The translations under genes and the position numbers were made by a program. 64,000 nucleotides of DNA from a bacterium (lineage in GTDB: Bacteria; Elusimicrobiota; Elusimicrobia; Elusimicrobiales; UBA9959): assembly GCA_021789695.1 (NCBI GenBank), contig JAJYJH010000007.1, forward strand, positions 1-64,000, given 5' to 3'. Shown piece after piece: positions 24,700-33,204 of this stretch. The notes below the pieces were generated by a model that was not told the DNA's origin, made no database searches, and was given only the letters and a program-made list of their open reading frames with translations. Each line of letters begins with the position of its first letter. Within the stretch, counting starts at the first letter, position 1.

Positions 24700-25535
24700 T
24701 GCCGGATAAGATAGGCATCATAGCCGGCGGCGGTAACTTCCCGCTCCTCTTCGCGGCCGAAGCCAGGAAAGCCGGCCGCGAGGTCTGCGCCGTGGCGCTG
24801 GACGGGATAACCTCCAGAGAGATAGAAAAGCACGCCGCCGAGACCCGCTGGTTCCGTCTCGGCAACGTGGGCGGCCCTATAGATTTCTTAAAGGAGCGCG
24901 GAGTCAGGAGAACGCTGATGGCGGGCTCCGTGCCGCACGTAAACATCTTCGGCGGCGTGCTCCCGGACCTGCGCGGCGCCAAGCTGCTCTTCAAGCTGCG
25001 CGACAAAAAGGCCAACGCCATCTTCGCCGCAATCGCAGAAGAACTGGCCGCCGACGGCATAGAGGTGGCGAGCTCCGCCACGCTGCTGGAACATCTGCTG
25101 GTGAAGCCCGGCGTACTCGCCGGCAGGCATTTAGGGCCCGATACGCTGAAGACCGCGGCTTATGGCTGGAAGGCCGCCAAAACGCTGGCCGCGCTGGACA
25201 TAGGGCTCACCGTAGTGCTGCGCGACCAGGTGGTCGTGGCCGCGGAGGGCATAGAAGGCACCGACGAGTGCATCAAGCGCGCAGGCGCCCTCACCCGCGA
25301 GAAAAACGGAGAGTTGACCGTGGTGAAGGTTGCGCGGCCCGACCAGGACATGCGCTTCGACCTGCCGGTGGCCGGAGCGCGCACGCTGGGCGTTATGAAG
25401 GCGGCCGGAGCGCGCACGCTGGTGCTAGAGGCCGGCAAAACGCTGATTCTCGGCATGGACGAGTTCCTCGCCGCCGCCAAAGACACCGGCATCGCCGTCC
25501 TCGGCGCCAACGACGCCACGTTCCCCGACCGATAG
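24699..25535 (+). CDS. lpxI: UDP-2,3-diacylglucosamine pyrophosphatase LpxI
   Basis: 278 residues, ATG 24699 within TGATG. N-terminal Rossmann-like IGIIAGGGNFPLLFAAEARKAG and C-terminal TVVLRDQVVVAAEGIEGTDECIKRAG...VKVARPDQDMRFDLP, the LpxI (DUF1009) signature. It makes lipid X by attacking the alpha phosphate, replacing LpxH. No lpxH is seen in this window. Confidence 0.93.
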   Translation: MPDKIGIIAGGGNFPLLFAAEARKAGREVCAVALDGITSREIEKHAAETRWFRLGNVGGPIDFLKERGVRRTLMAGSVPHVNIFGGVLPDLRGAKLLFKLRDKKANAIFAAIAEELAADGIEVASSATLLEHLLVKPGVLAGRHLGPDTLKTAAYGWKAAKTLAALDIGLTVVLRDQVVVAAEGIEGTDECIKRAGALTREKNGELTVVKVARPDQDMRFDLPVAGARTLGVMKAAGARTLVLEAGKTLILGMDEFLAAAKDTGIAVLGANDATFPDR

Positions 25536-25588
25536 CCAGCAGGCGCCATCGGCGCGCCCCAACCACGGTAATGACCGCAGAGTCTCTG

Positions 25589-25618
25589 TTTACCCCGGCG
25601 CCGGATTCTGTATATAAT
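25589..25618 (+). promoter_or_regulatory. Probable promoter for the 25687 operon
   Basis: TTTACC (25589-25594), 18-base spacer, perfect TATAAT (25613-25618) in the 151-base gap after lpxI. It would start a transcript near 25625, 60 bases before the acyltransferase gene. Confidence 0.55.
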
Positions 25619-25686
25619 TATTCCGCCGCTCTGATGTCCCCGGCGAAGCGATAGCCCGAATCGGCCGCGCGCCGCGGCGGCCGCCA

Positions 25687-26331
25687 ATGAACGAACTGCT
25701 TTATAAGAACTCTCCCGCGCACTGGCTGCTGCCGCTGCTGGCCAGGCTCTACATACGCTTTCTCGGCCTAACCTCCCGCATAACTATAACGGGAGCAAAG
25801 GACTACCCCGGCCCCGCCGTCTACGCGCTGTGGCACCGCCAGGAAGTGCTGATGATCTGGCTTCACCGGGGCAAGGGGATCTGCGGCCTCGTCAGTCAGA
25901 GCAAGGACGGCGAGCATATGGCGCGCATCCTGCTGGGCATGGGCTTCAACGTCGTGCGCGGCTCCACCACCACGGGCGGAATGATGGCGCTGCGCGGGCT
26001 GATCAAGGCCGCGCGCAAGGGTTATTCCATAGCCATCACGCCCGACGGCCCGAAGGGCCCAATCTTCAAGGTACAGCCGGGCCTCGTCTACGTGGCGCAG
26101 AAGGCCGGCGTGCCGATAATTCCCGTCGCCTGCGCCCTGTCGAGGAAAAAGGTCCTGCGCAGCTGGGACAGGTACCAGTTCCCGCTGCCTTTCGGCCGCA
26201 TAGAGGCCGTCTACGGCGAGCCAATCGCGGTCTCGGAGACAGACGCCGTGCAGGCCAAGGCCGAGGAGCTGGAGGGCAGGCTGAACGCCCTTACCGAAGA
26301 GGCCGAGCGGCTCCTCGCCGCCGGGAACTGA
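25687..26331 (+). CDS. DUF374 / LPLAT-like acyltransferase
   Basis: 214 residues. Motifs ALWHRQEVLMIW (catalytic-type His), VVRGSTTTGGMMALRGL, AITPDGPKGP and VPIIPVACA are those of the DUF374 branch of the lysophospholipid acyltransferase family. Its N-terminus is hydrophobic, so it is membrane-associated. Some members near lipid A genes are late acyltransferases (I recall the Campylobacterota LpxJ as related); with lpx genes on both sides that is the likeliest role. Overlaps the next gene by one base. Confidence 0.75.
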   Translation: MNELLYKNSPAHWLLPLLARLYIRFLGLTSRITITGAKDYPGPAVYALWHRQEVLMIWLHRGKGICGLVSQSKDGEHMARILLGMGFNVVRGSTTTGGMMALRGLIKAARKGYSIAITPDGPKGPIFKVQPGLVYVAQKAGVPIIPVACALSRKKVLRSWDRYQFPLPFGRIEAVYGEPIAVSETDAVQAKAEELEGRLNALTEEAERLLAAGN

Positions 26332-28322
26332 TGCCGGGGCGCTGGCATACCGCCTTTCCCCGCGTTCTCCTCAGCGCCGCCGCCTTCCTGGGTTCCTTCC
26401 TGCTTTTCCAGTTAGAGCTGATGACCGGTTCCGCCGTGCTGCCGCTCTTCGGCGGCGGCTATTACGTCTGGACCGTCTGCCTGCTCTTCTACCAGACGGT
26501 GCTAGTGGCTGGCTACGCCTACGCGCTGCTGCTCTCCGAGAGGCTCCCGGGACGCAGGCTGCTCTCGCTGCACCTGGGGCTGCTGCTGGCCGCCCTGCTG
26601 CTCACCGGCTGGCACTTTCCGGCCGCCCGTTTCGCCGTTCCGGTGCCGGACCTGCTGTGGCGGCTGACGCTCTACATTGGAGCGCCTTTCTTCCTGCTGT
26701 CCGCCTCCACCACCCTATGCCACCGCCTGCTCTCGGAGAGCGCCACCGCCCGCTCCTACACCGTCTTCGCCTGGTCCAACGCCGGCTCGCTGGCCGGCAT
26801 GCTCTCCTACGCGCTGCTGGTGGAACCGGCCTTCGCGCGGCCGCAGGCGGACGCGCTGTGGCTGGGCCTGTTCGCGGCGTACTTCCTGCTGCTGCTCGCC
26901 GCCAGAAGCGCGGTAAGTTTCGGGGAGGACCCGCCGCCCAGCCCCGCTGATTCGCAAGAAAAACCGCGCTGGGGAGTCTGGCTGGCCCTGCCCGCCGCCA
27001 CCTCCGCGCTGCTGGCCGCCGTCACCAGCTACCAGAGCGCGGCCACCGCATCGATGCCGCTTACGTGGATTATACCGCTGTCGGCCTATCTGTTCTCCTA
27101 CGCCCTTCTTTTCTCCGGGCACAAGTTCGGGACCGGCACACTGCGTTTCTTCCTTTTCGGCCTGCTGGGCGCGCTGCTCGTCCTGCTGTGGCGCCTGCAG
27201 GCGCCGGTCAGCACGGCCATGGCGGCGCTGCTCGACTGGGCGCTGCTCTTCGTCTGCGTGGCGGCGCACCGGGAACTCTACGAAGCCCGGCCGCTAGACC
27301 CGGCGCTGGCGCCGCGCTTCTACCTGGCCATGGGCCTGGGCGGCGCGCTGGGCACGGCGCTGGTCACCCCGGCGGGGGCGCTGCGCTTCGGCTACGGTTT
27401 CGCCGACCTCTACATAGCCGCGGCCCTGCTGATAGGCGCGATGTCCTACGCAGCCGGGGCGAGGAAGGGCCTGGGCGGGCGCGCCGCGCTGGCCTCGCTG
27501 CTGCTGTTGGCCGTCATAATCCTGGGCGGGGCCCGTATCTCCGGGGAGTCGGCGGTCTACGCGCTGCGCAACTTCTACGGCATGTACCGCGTGGAGGACG
27601 ACAAGACCCTCGGCCTGCGGCGCTTCGTGAACGGCGCCACCGTGCACGGAGTGCAGTACCTGGGTACGCGCAGGGACAGGACCACGGCTTACTACTCGAA
27701 TGGCTCGCCGATAAGCGAGGTGCTCGACGACTTCCCGGCGCGGCGCGTAGGCGCCGTCGGGCTGGGGGTAGGGGTCAGCTGCGCGGACGCGAAGCCCGGC
27801 ACGGACTGGACCTTTTACGAACTGGACCCCGACGTGGAGATGATAGCGCGCAAATACTTCACCTTCCTGGCGGACTGCAGGGCCCACGTGCGCGTGATCA
27901 CCGGGGACGCCCGCCTGAACCTGGCCAAAACCCCGCCGGGCTCATACGGCCTGCTCTACCTGGATGCCTTCACCGGGGGGGCCGTGCCGTTCCACCTGAT
28001 TACCAGGGAGGCACTGGAACTATACAAATCGCGGCTGAGGCCCGGCGGCCTGATGGTCTTCCACGTCTCGGCCAACTTCCTGGACATAACGCCGGTCATA
28101 GCCCTGTCCGCCTCCGCCGCGGGCCTTTCCAGCCTTTACAAGGAGGTCTCCTTCGATCCTTCCGACCCCTCTAGGCTCAGTTCCGAATGGCTGGCGGTGA
28201 GCTCCAACCCGGCCTACCTGAGCCGGCTGCGCGCCAAAGGCTGGACCCCTCCGGAACGGCGCCCCGGCCTCCGGGCCTGGAGCGACGATTACCGCGACGT
28301 GCTACAGGTCCTGAAGCTCTGA
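26331..28322 (+). CDS. Polytopic membrane protein fused to a spermidine synthase-like domain
   Basis: 663 residues. About the first 410 form a row of hydrophobic helices (start LLSAAAFLGSFLLFQLELM, a phrase common to this fusion family). The rest has a Rossmann methyltransferase-like fold: VGAVGLGVGVSCADAKPGTDWTFYELDPDVEMIARKYF, LLYLDAFTGGAVPFHLITREALE, RPGGLMVFHVSANFLD. Polyamine synthesis is not proven for this family. Start ATG 26331 overlaps the previous stop (TGATG). Its role in the envelope cluster is unknown. Confidence 0.75.
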   Translation: MPGRWHTAFPRVLLSAAAFLGSFLLFQLELMTGSAVLPLFGGGYYVWTVCLLFYQTVLVAGYAYALLLSERLPGRRLLSLHLGLLLAALLLTGWHFPAARFAVPVPDLLWRLTLYIGAPFFLLSASTTLCHRLLSESATARSYTVFAWSNAGSLAGMLSYALLVEPAFARPQADALWLGLFAAYFLLLLAARSAVSFGEDPPPSPADSQEKPRWGVWLALPAATSALLAAVTSYQSAATASMPLTWIIPLSAYLFSYALLFSGHKFGTGTLRFFLFGLLGALLVLLWRLQAPVSTAMAALLDWALLFVCVAAHRELYEARPLDPALAPRFYLAMGLGGALGTALVTPAGALRFGYGFADLYIAAALLIGAMSYAAGARKGLGGRAALASLLLLAVIILGGARISGESAVYALRNFYGMYRVEDDKTLGLRRFVNGATVHGVQYLGTRRDRTTAYYSNGSPISEVLDDFPARRVGAVGLGVGVSCADAKPGTDWTFYELDPDVEMIARKYFTFLADCRAHVRVITGDARLNLAKTPPGSYGLLYLDAFTGGAVPFHLITREALELYKSRLRPGGLMVFHVSANFLDITPVIALSASAAGLSSLYKEVSFDPSDPSRLSSEWLAVSSNPAYLSRLRAKGWTPPERRPGLRAWSDDYRDVLQVLKL

Positions 28323-28424
28323 CCGAGGGCCGCCGCGCCGGGCCCGTAATCCGCTATATTTAGTAGAATAATAAGATTAAGGTCGTTGGGCCGGTTTTAA
28401 AGGTTTCTTTCAGAGGATACTGCT

Positions 28425-29495
28425 ATGGCTGAAAAAGAAAAGAAACTCCGTTTTGGCGTGGTCGGCGCCGGCAAGCTCGGCGGGTTTCACACGCGCACCC
28501 TTTCCACGATGCCAGAGGTCGAGCTGATAGGCGTTTCCGACCCGAACCTGTTACGCGCCCAGGTGCTTGCCTGGCGCCACAACTGCGTGGCCTACAAGAC
28601 CATGGAGGAGCTGCTCAACCAGGTGGACGCGCTGGTGGTGGCCGCCCCAACCGAGTACCACGCCGAGATAGGAGCGAAGGCGCTCGAGGCCGGAGTGCAC
28701 GTACTGATGGAAAAGCCGATCACCAATTCGGAGGAGGGCGCCCGCAGGCTGCTGGACCTCTCCGAGAAGAAGAAGGTGGTGCTGCAGGTCGGCCACTCCG
28801 AGCGCTTCAACGCGGCCGTCGTCGAGACGCTGAGGCACGTCAAGAATCCCCGCTACGTCACGATAGAACGCCTCGGACCGTTCGACCCGCGCGTCGCCGC
28901 CACGGGTGTCACGCTGGACCTCATGATCCACGACCTCGACATCATCCTGACGATGATAGACTCCGAGATAGAGTCCTTTGAGGCCATCGGAGCCAGTATG
29001 CTTTCCAATCACGAGGACATCTCCAACGTGCGCCTTAAATTCAGGAACGGCTGCGTGACCGACATCACCGCCAGCCGCGCCAGCATGGAGGCCTCCCGCC
29101 GCATGCGCATCTACCAGCAGGACGCCTATATCTCGGTGGACTACGTCAGCTCGCGCGTGAAGATCTACACCAAGAAGGTCCCAGTCATCAACTCGCTTAA
29201 GGACATAGAGATCTCCTACCCGAAGTTCGCCCCGAAGCAGCCGATACGCGAGGAACTTTACCACTTCATCGACTGCATAAAGACCGCCAAGACCCCCACG
29301 CCCAGCGGCGAGAAGGGCCTGAAGGCGCTGCGCCTGGCGCTCGACATCACCGACAAGATGCGTCGCTTCGAGGTCTCCGGCCCCAAGAGCGAGCAGCCTC
29401 CGGAGTCGCTCTCCGGCACGCTCTCGGATATCGGCAAAGCCACCAAGGTGCTGGTAGAGGAAGGGCTCAAGAACGCCGGCATAGACAAACACTGA
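28425..29495 (+). CDS. Gfo/Idh/MocA-family oxidoreductase in the lipid A cluster (GnnA-like position)
   Basis: 356 residues, NAD(P)-binding FGVVGAGKLGGFHTRTL at the start, EKPITNSEEGA with the family Lys, and DLMIHDLDIILTM with the catalytic-type His. GAGGA precedes the ATG. Genes of this family between lpxI and lpxB are frequent. In Acidithiobacillus and Leptospira the relative GnnA oxidises UDP-GlcNAc at C3 so that GnnB can make UDP-GlcNAc3N. No gnnB-like aminotransferase is next to it here, so the actual substrate is open. Confidence 0.8.
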   Translation: MAEKEKKLRFGVVGAGKLGGFHTRTLSTMPEVELIGVSDPNLLRAQVLAWRHNCVAYKTMEELLNQVDALVVAAPTEYHAEIGAKALEAGVHVLMEKPITNSEEGARRLLDLSEKKKVVLQVGHSERFNAAVVETLRHVKNPRYVTIERLGPFDPRVAATGVTLDLMIHDLDIILTMIDSEIESFEAIGASMLSNHEDISNVRLKFRNGCVTDITASRASMEASRRMRIYQQDAYISVDYVSSRVKIYTKKVPVINSLKDIEISYPKFAPKQPIREELYHFIDCIKTAKTPTPSGEKGLKALRLALDITDKMRRFEVSGPKSEQPPESLSGTLSDIGKATKVLVEEGLKNAGIDKH

Positions 29496-29534
29496 CGACC
29501 AAGGCGCCGGGGCGGGGGACGCTGGCGGAGATTT

Positions 29535-30683
29535 ATGGCTAAGATCGCACCTGTGAACAAGAACATCCTCGTGGTGGCGGGAGACCCTTCCGGGGACCTT
29601 CACGCCGCCAACCTGATAAAGGCCCTCAAGGCCAGGGATCCGGAAATATCGGTGACCTCGATAGGCGGGGTGCGTATGCAGGAGGTCTCCACCCATTTCA
29701 TCTACAACCTGGTCTCGGTCGGGGCCGTCGGTTTCTCGGAGCCGTTCAAGCACTTCTTCCTGTGGCTCAAGCTGATAAAGCTGGTGCGCCGCTACCTGGA
29801 CGAGCGCCGACCCGCCTGCGTGATAGCGGTGGACTTCTACGGCTTCAACCACCAGGTGCTGGGACTGGCCGCGCACCGCAAGATCCCGGCGTTCTACTAC
29901 ATCAGCCCCCAGGTCTGGGCCAGCCGCCCCGGACGCGCCGCCAAGATCGCCAAGCTGACCAAGGAAATTTTCGTGATCTTCCCGTTCGAGACGGAACTCT
30001 ACAGGAAGGCCGGCGGCAACGCCTCGTTCGTGGGGCACCCGCTGCTGGACATGATGCCGGCGCCGGCGCCGAAGGATTTTCCCCCGCCCAACGGAGGCTG
30101 GAAGATAGGCATCCTGCCCGGCTCGCGCAAGACCGAGATTTACCGCCATCTGCCGCTGTTCGTGAAGGCCTTCTACCGCATCAAGGAACAACACCCGAAG
30201 TCCCGCGCCTACCTGTTCGCCGTGCCGGAATTCCCGGACGAAGCGCTGGTGCCGGCCCTGGAGGCCGTGGAGAAGTACTGGTCCAAGGACATAGAGATCG
30301 TGCGGGAGAAGGACTACGCCGAGCGCGCGAAACTAGATTTCGCGTTCACCTGCTCGGGTACCGCGACGCTTGAGAACGCGCTGCTGGGCGTGCCGATGGC
30401 CGTGGCCTACCGTATGCAGAATCTCACCTACGAAGTGGCCAAGCGCGTCGTCAAGACGCCCTACATCTCGCTGGTCAACATCCTGCTGAAGCGCCCCGCC
30501 GTCAAGGAGCTGATCCAGGAGAAAGCCACCGTGGACAACCTGGCCCAGGAGGCCTTCTCCTTCATCAACAACCCGCCGCGCGCGCAGGCCGCGCGCAAGG
30601 AGCTCGCCGGACTGCGCGCGCTGCTCGGGGAGCGCGGCGCGGCGGAACGCGCGGCCGGCAAGATCCTTTCCTACCTAAGCTGA
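29535..30683 (+). CDS. lpxB: Lipid A disaccharide synthase LpxB
   Basis: 382 residues. VVAGDPSGDLHAANLIKALK at the N-terminus, YISPQVWASRPGRAAKI, FVGHPLLDMM, ILPGSRKTEIYRHLPLF and FTCSGTATLENALLGVPM are all LpxB (GT19) signatures. It joins lipid X and UDP-diacylglucosamine at the inner membrane. GGAG upstream; msbA follows after one base. Confidence 0.95.
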   Translation: MAKIAPVNKNILVVAGDPSGDLHAANLIKALKARDPEISVTSIGGVRMQEVSTHFIYNLVSVGAVGFSEPFKHFFLWLKLIKLVRRYLDERRPACVIAVDFYGFNHQVLGLAAHRKIPAFYYISPQVWASRPGRAAKIAKLTKEIFVIFPFETELYRKAGGNASFVGHPLLDMMPAPAPKDFPPPNGGWKIGILPGSRKTEIYRHLPLFVKAFYRIKEQHPKSRAYLFAVPEFPDEALVPALEAVEKYWSKDIEIVREKDYAERAKLDFAFTCSGTATLENALLGVPMAVAYRMQNLTYEVAKRVVKTPYISLVNILLKRPAVKELIQEKATVDNLAQEAFSFINNPPRAQAARKELAGLRALLGERGAAERAAGKILSYLS

Positions 30684-30684
30684 C

Positions 30685-32448
30685 ATGACAGACCGGACCC
30701 GCGCCAACGCCCTCGACAAGGAAAGGTTCCGGGTGCTGACCCGCGCGCTGTTGGCTTATCTCAAGCCCCACAAGAGCCGTCTGTACCAGGCGGCGGTCTC
30801 GATGATAGTCCTGGCCGCGATAAAGAACCTTATCATCTACATCTCCGGGCCGGTGATAAAGGGCGTTTTCATCGACAGGAACTCCCATCTGCTTCAGCTT
30901 GTGATGATGGGCCTGCCGCTGTTGTTCGTCCTGCGGATGACGGTGGAGTACGTCAACGGCTACCTGATGAGCTGGATAGGGCAGCGGGCGGTGCAGGACA
31001 TCCGCTCCGACCTGTTCGACCACATCCACCGCTTGTCGCTGGAGTTCTACTGGCGCAGGCGTTCCTCCGACGTAATGAGCCGCGTCATCAACGACCTGAA
31101 CAACGTGCAGAGCACCGTGCAGTTCATCCCCCTCTACGGCATCCGAGACTCGCTGACGGTGCTGGGCTGCGTGGCCGTGCTTTTCTACATCAACTGGCGG
31201 CTGGCGCTGATCTCGATGATAGTGCTGCCCGCGGTGGCGGCCATCCTCAGTGTGCTGGGCCGCAAGATGCGCAAGGCCTCCGCCGAGAGCAACGTGATAG
31301 TGGGCGAGATCTCACACCGCTTCCAGGAGAGCCTGCAGGGCATCACAGTAGTCAAGGCCTTCAACTACGAGGATCAGGCGATAGCCCGCTTCCGCGTCGC
31401 CAACGACGCCTATTTTTCCAAGATGATGCGTTACCTGCGCGCCACCGCGCTGAGCGGTCCCGTAATGGAGTTCGTCAGCGGCATGGTGATGGTGGCCATC
31501 CTCTATATGAGCGGCAAGGCCATCTTCAGCGGCAATATGTCGACCGCCAACTTCTTCTCCTTCCTGATGGGCTACCTCACCGCCTACGGCCCCATTAAGA
31601 ACATCGGCAACATGAACTCCAAGCTGCAGCAGGGCATGGCGGCCTGGGAGCGCATCTACCAGATCCTGGAGGAAAAACCCGCCGTCGTAGTCAAGACGGA
31701 GACCAAGAACATCGACAGGCTAGAGGGCAGGATAGAATTCAAGGGGGTGAATTACAAGTACCCTTCCCGCGAGACCCAGGTGCTCAAGGACCTGTCGTTC
31801 GCGATAAATCCCGGAGAGGTGGCGGCCTTCGTGGGTCCCTCGGGCTCGGGCAAGACCACGATAGTGCACATGCTGCTGCGCTTCTTTGACCCGGTGTCCG
31901 GCTCCATACTGCTGGATGGCCACGACATGACCGACCTGGACACCACGGACCTGCGCGCACACATGGGTCTGGTGACGCAGGACACGATCCTCTTCGACGA
32001 CACGGTCTACAAGAACATCACGATAGGGCGCCCCGGCGCCTCGCTGGACGAGGTTATTGAAGCCGCGAAGGCGGCGGACGCGCACGCCTTCATTTCGGCC
32101 ATGCCGCAGGGATATGAGACCGTGCTGGGAGAACGCGGCGTGAAGCTCTCCGGCGGCCAGCGTCAGCGGCTGGCGATAGCGCGCGCGATAATCAAGCGGC
32201 CCAAGATCCTGTTGCTGGACGAGGCCACGTCCAACCTGGACACAAACAGCGAGCAGGCCGTGCAGGCCGCGATAGAGCGCATCCTCGGCGGGCGCACGGT
32301 GGTGATGGTGGCGCACAGGCTTTCCACGGTAAAGAACGCGGACAAGATCTTCGTCCTGAAGAAGGGCGAGCTGGCGGAAACCGGCACCCACCAGGAGCTG
32401 CTGAAGCTCGGAGGGGTCTACAAGGGCCTCTACGAGGCGCAGATTTAG
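30685..32448 (+). CDS. msbA: MsbA-type ABC transporter (lipid A flippase)
   Basis: 587 residues, one six-helix membrane domain (about 1-320) followed by an ATPase domain: Walker A GPSGSGKTT, signature LSGGQRQR, Walker B ILLLDEATSNLD, H-loop AHRLSTV. Following lpxB directly, it most likely flips the lipid A core across the inner membrane. A general lipid or drug exporter of the same family cannot be excluded by sequence alone. Confidence 0.88.
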   Translation: MTDRTRANALDKERFRVLTRALLAYLKPHKSRLYQAAVSMIVLAAIKNLIIYISGPVIKGVFIDRNSHLLQLVMMGLPLLFVLRMTVEYVNGYLMSWIGQRAVQDIRSDLFDHIHRLSLEFYWRRRSSDVMSRVINDLNNVQSTVQFIPLYGIRDSLTVLGCVAVLFYINWRLALISMIVLPAVAAILSVLGRKMRKASAESNVIVGEISHRFQESLQGITVVKAFNYEDQAIARFRVANDAYFSKMMRYLRATALSGPVMEFVSGMVMVAILYMSGKAIFSGNMSTANFFSFLMGYLTAYGPIKNIGNMNSKLQQGMAAWERIYQILEEKPAVVVKTETKNIDRLEGRIEFKGVNYKYPSRETQVLKDLSFAINPGEVAAFVGPSGSGKTTIVHMLLRFFDPVSGSILLDGHDMTDLDTTDLRAHMGLVTQDTILFDDTVYKNITIGRPGASLDEVIEAAKAADAHAFISAMPQGYETVLGERGVKLSGGQRQRLAIARAIIKRPKILLLDEATSNLDTNSEQAVQAAIERILGGRTVVMVAHRLSTVKNADKIFVLKKGELAETGTHQELLKLGGVYKGLYEAQI

Positions 32449-32478
32449 CGCGCGGCCGGGGAAAACTAACGGGGTTTT

Positions 32479-33201
32479 ATGGTCATAATCTTAAGCTTTA
32501 TCACTCTTATCTTCACGCTGGCTGGCAGCCTTCTGGTCATAAGGTACGGCGGCCTAAACCGCCGCTTCCTGGCCTGGTCGCTGGCCTTCTCGTCCGGCGT
32601 GCTGGTCTCGGTGGCCTTCATGGACATTCTGCCGGCCGGCGTGACCCTGGCCCCCGCCCAGGCCTACTACGGCTGTCTCGCCGCATTACTGGCAATCTTC
32701 CTGGTGGAAAGTAACACCGTCGTGCACTCCTGCAACGAGGCCATCGAGAACTGCGCGGTGCATTCGCTGGGCACAGTCGCCTTCATCGCGCTGTCGCTGC
32801 ACGCCCTCATGGACGGCGTCAGCCTTGCCGTGGCCGCCAAGACCGGAGGCGCGCTCGGCGCAAATATCGCCCTCGGCATCATCCTTCACAAGTTTTCGGG
32901 AGGCGTGGCCCTGGCCTCGCTGCTGCTCAAGAGCGGCCGCGATTACCGCCGCACATTCTGGCTCTCGCTGGTGAAGGCGCTGATGACGCCGCTCGGCGCG
33001 CTCATCACGGCCCCGCTGCTGGCCGGCGTCTCACAGCCCACGATGGCGCTGCTGCTCGGCCTCTCCGCCGGGTCCTTTATCTACATCGCCATGGCCGACA
33101 TCCTCCCGGAACTGCACAAGCACAAGGAGCCGCTCGCCCAACTGATCTATCCGTTCGGCTACGCCGTGGCATACCTCATCAAGAGGCTCGGAGCGGGATA
33201 G
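32479..33201 (+). CDS. ZIP-family metal transporter
   Basis: 240 residues, about eight hydrophobic segments. The metal-path helices are visible: SLHALMDGVSLAVA and LHKFSGGVALASLL, plus the N-terminal MDILPAG. Likely imports zinc or another divalent metal through the inner membrane. Located 30 bases after msbA and 3 bases before the rel gene. Confidence 0.85.
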   Translation: MVIILSFITLIFTLAGSLLVIRYGGLNRRFLAWSLAFSSGVLVSVAFMDILPAGVTLAPAQAYYGCLAALLAIFLVESNTVVHSCNEAIENCAVHSLGTVAFIALSLHALMDGVSLAVAAKTGGALGANIALGIILHKFSGGVALASLLLKSGRDYRRTFWLSLVKALMTPLGALITAPLLAGVSQPTMALLLGLSAGSFIYIAMADILPELHKHKEPLAQLIYPFGYAVAYLIKRLGAG

Positions 33202-33204
33202 GGC

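Noticed and set aside
28551-30194. 547-codon minus-strand open frame opposite the dehydrogenase and lpxB
   Set aside because: Spans two genes with unmistakable motifs on the plus strand and has none itself; a codon-bias shadow.
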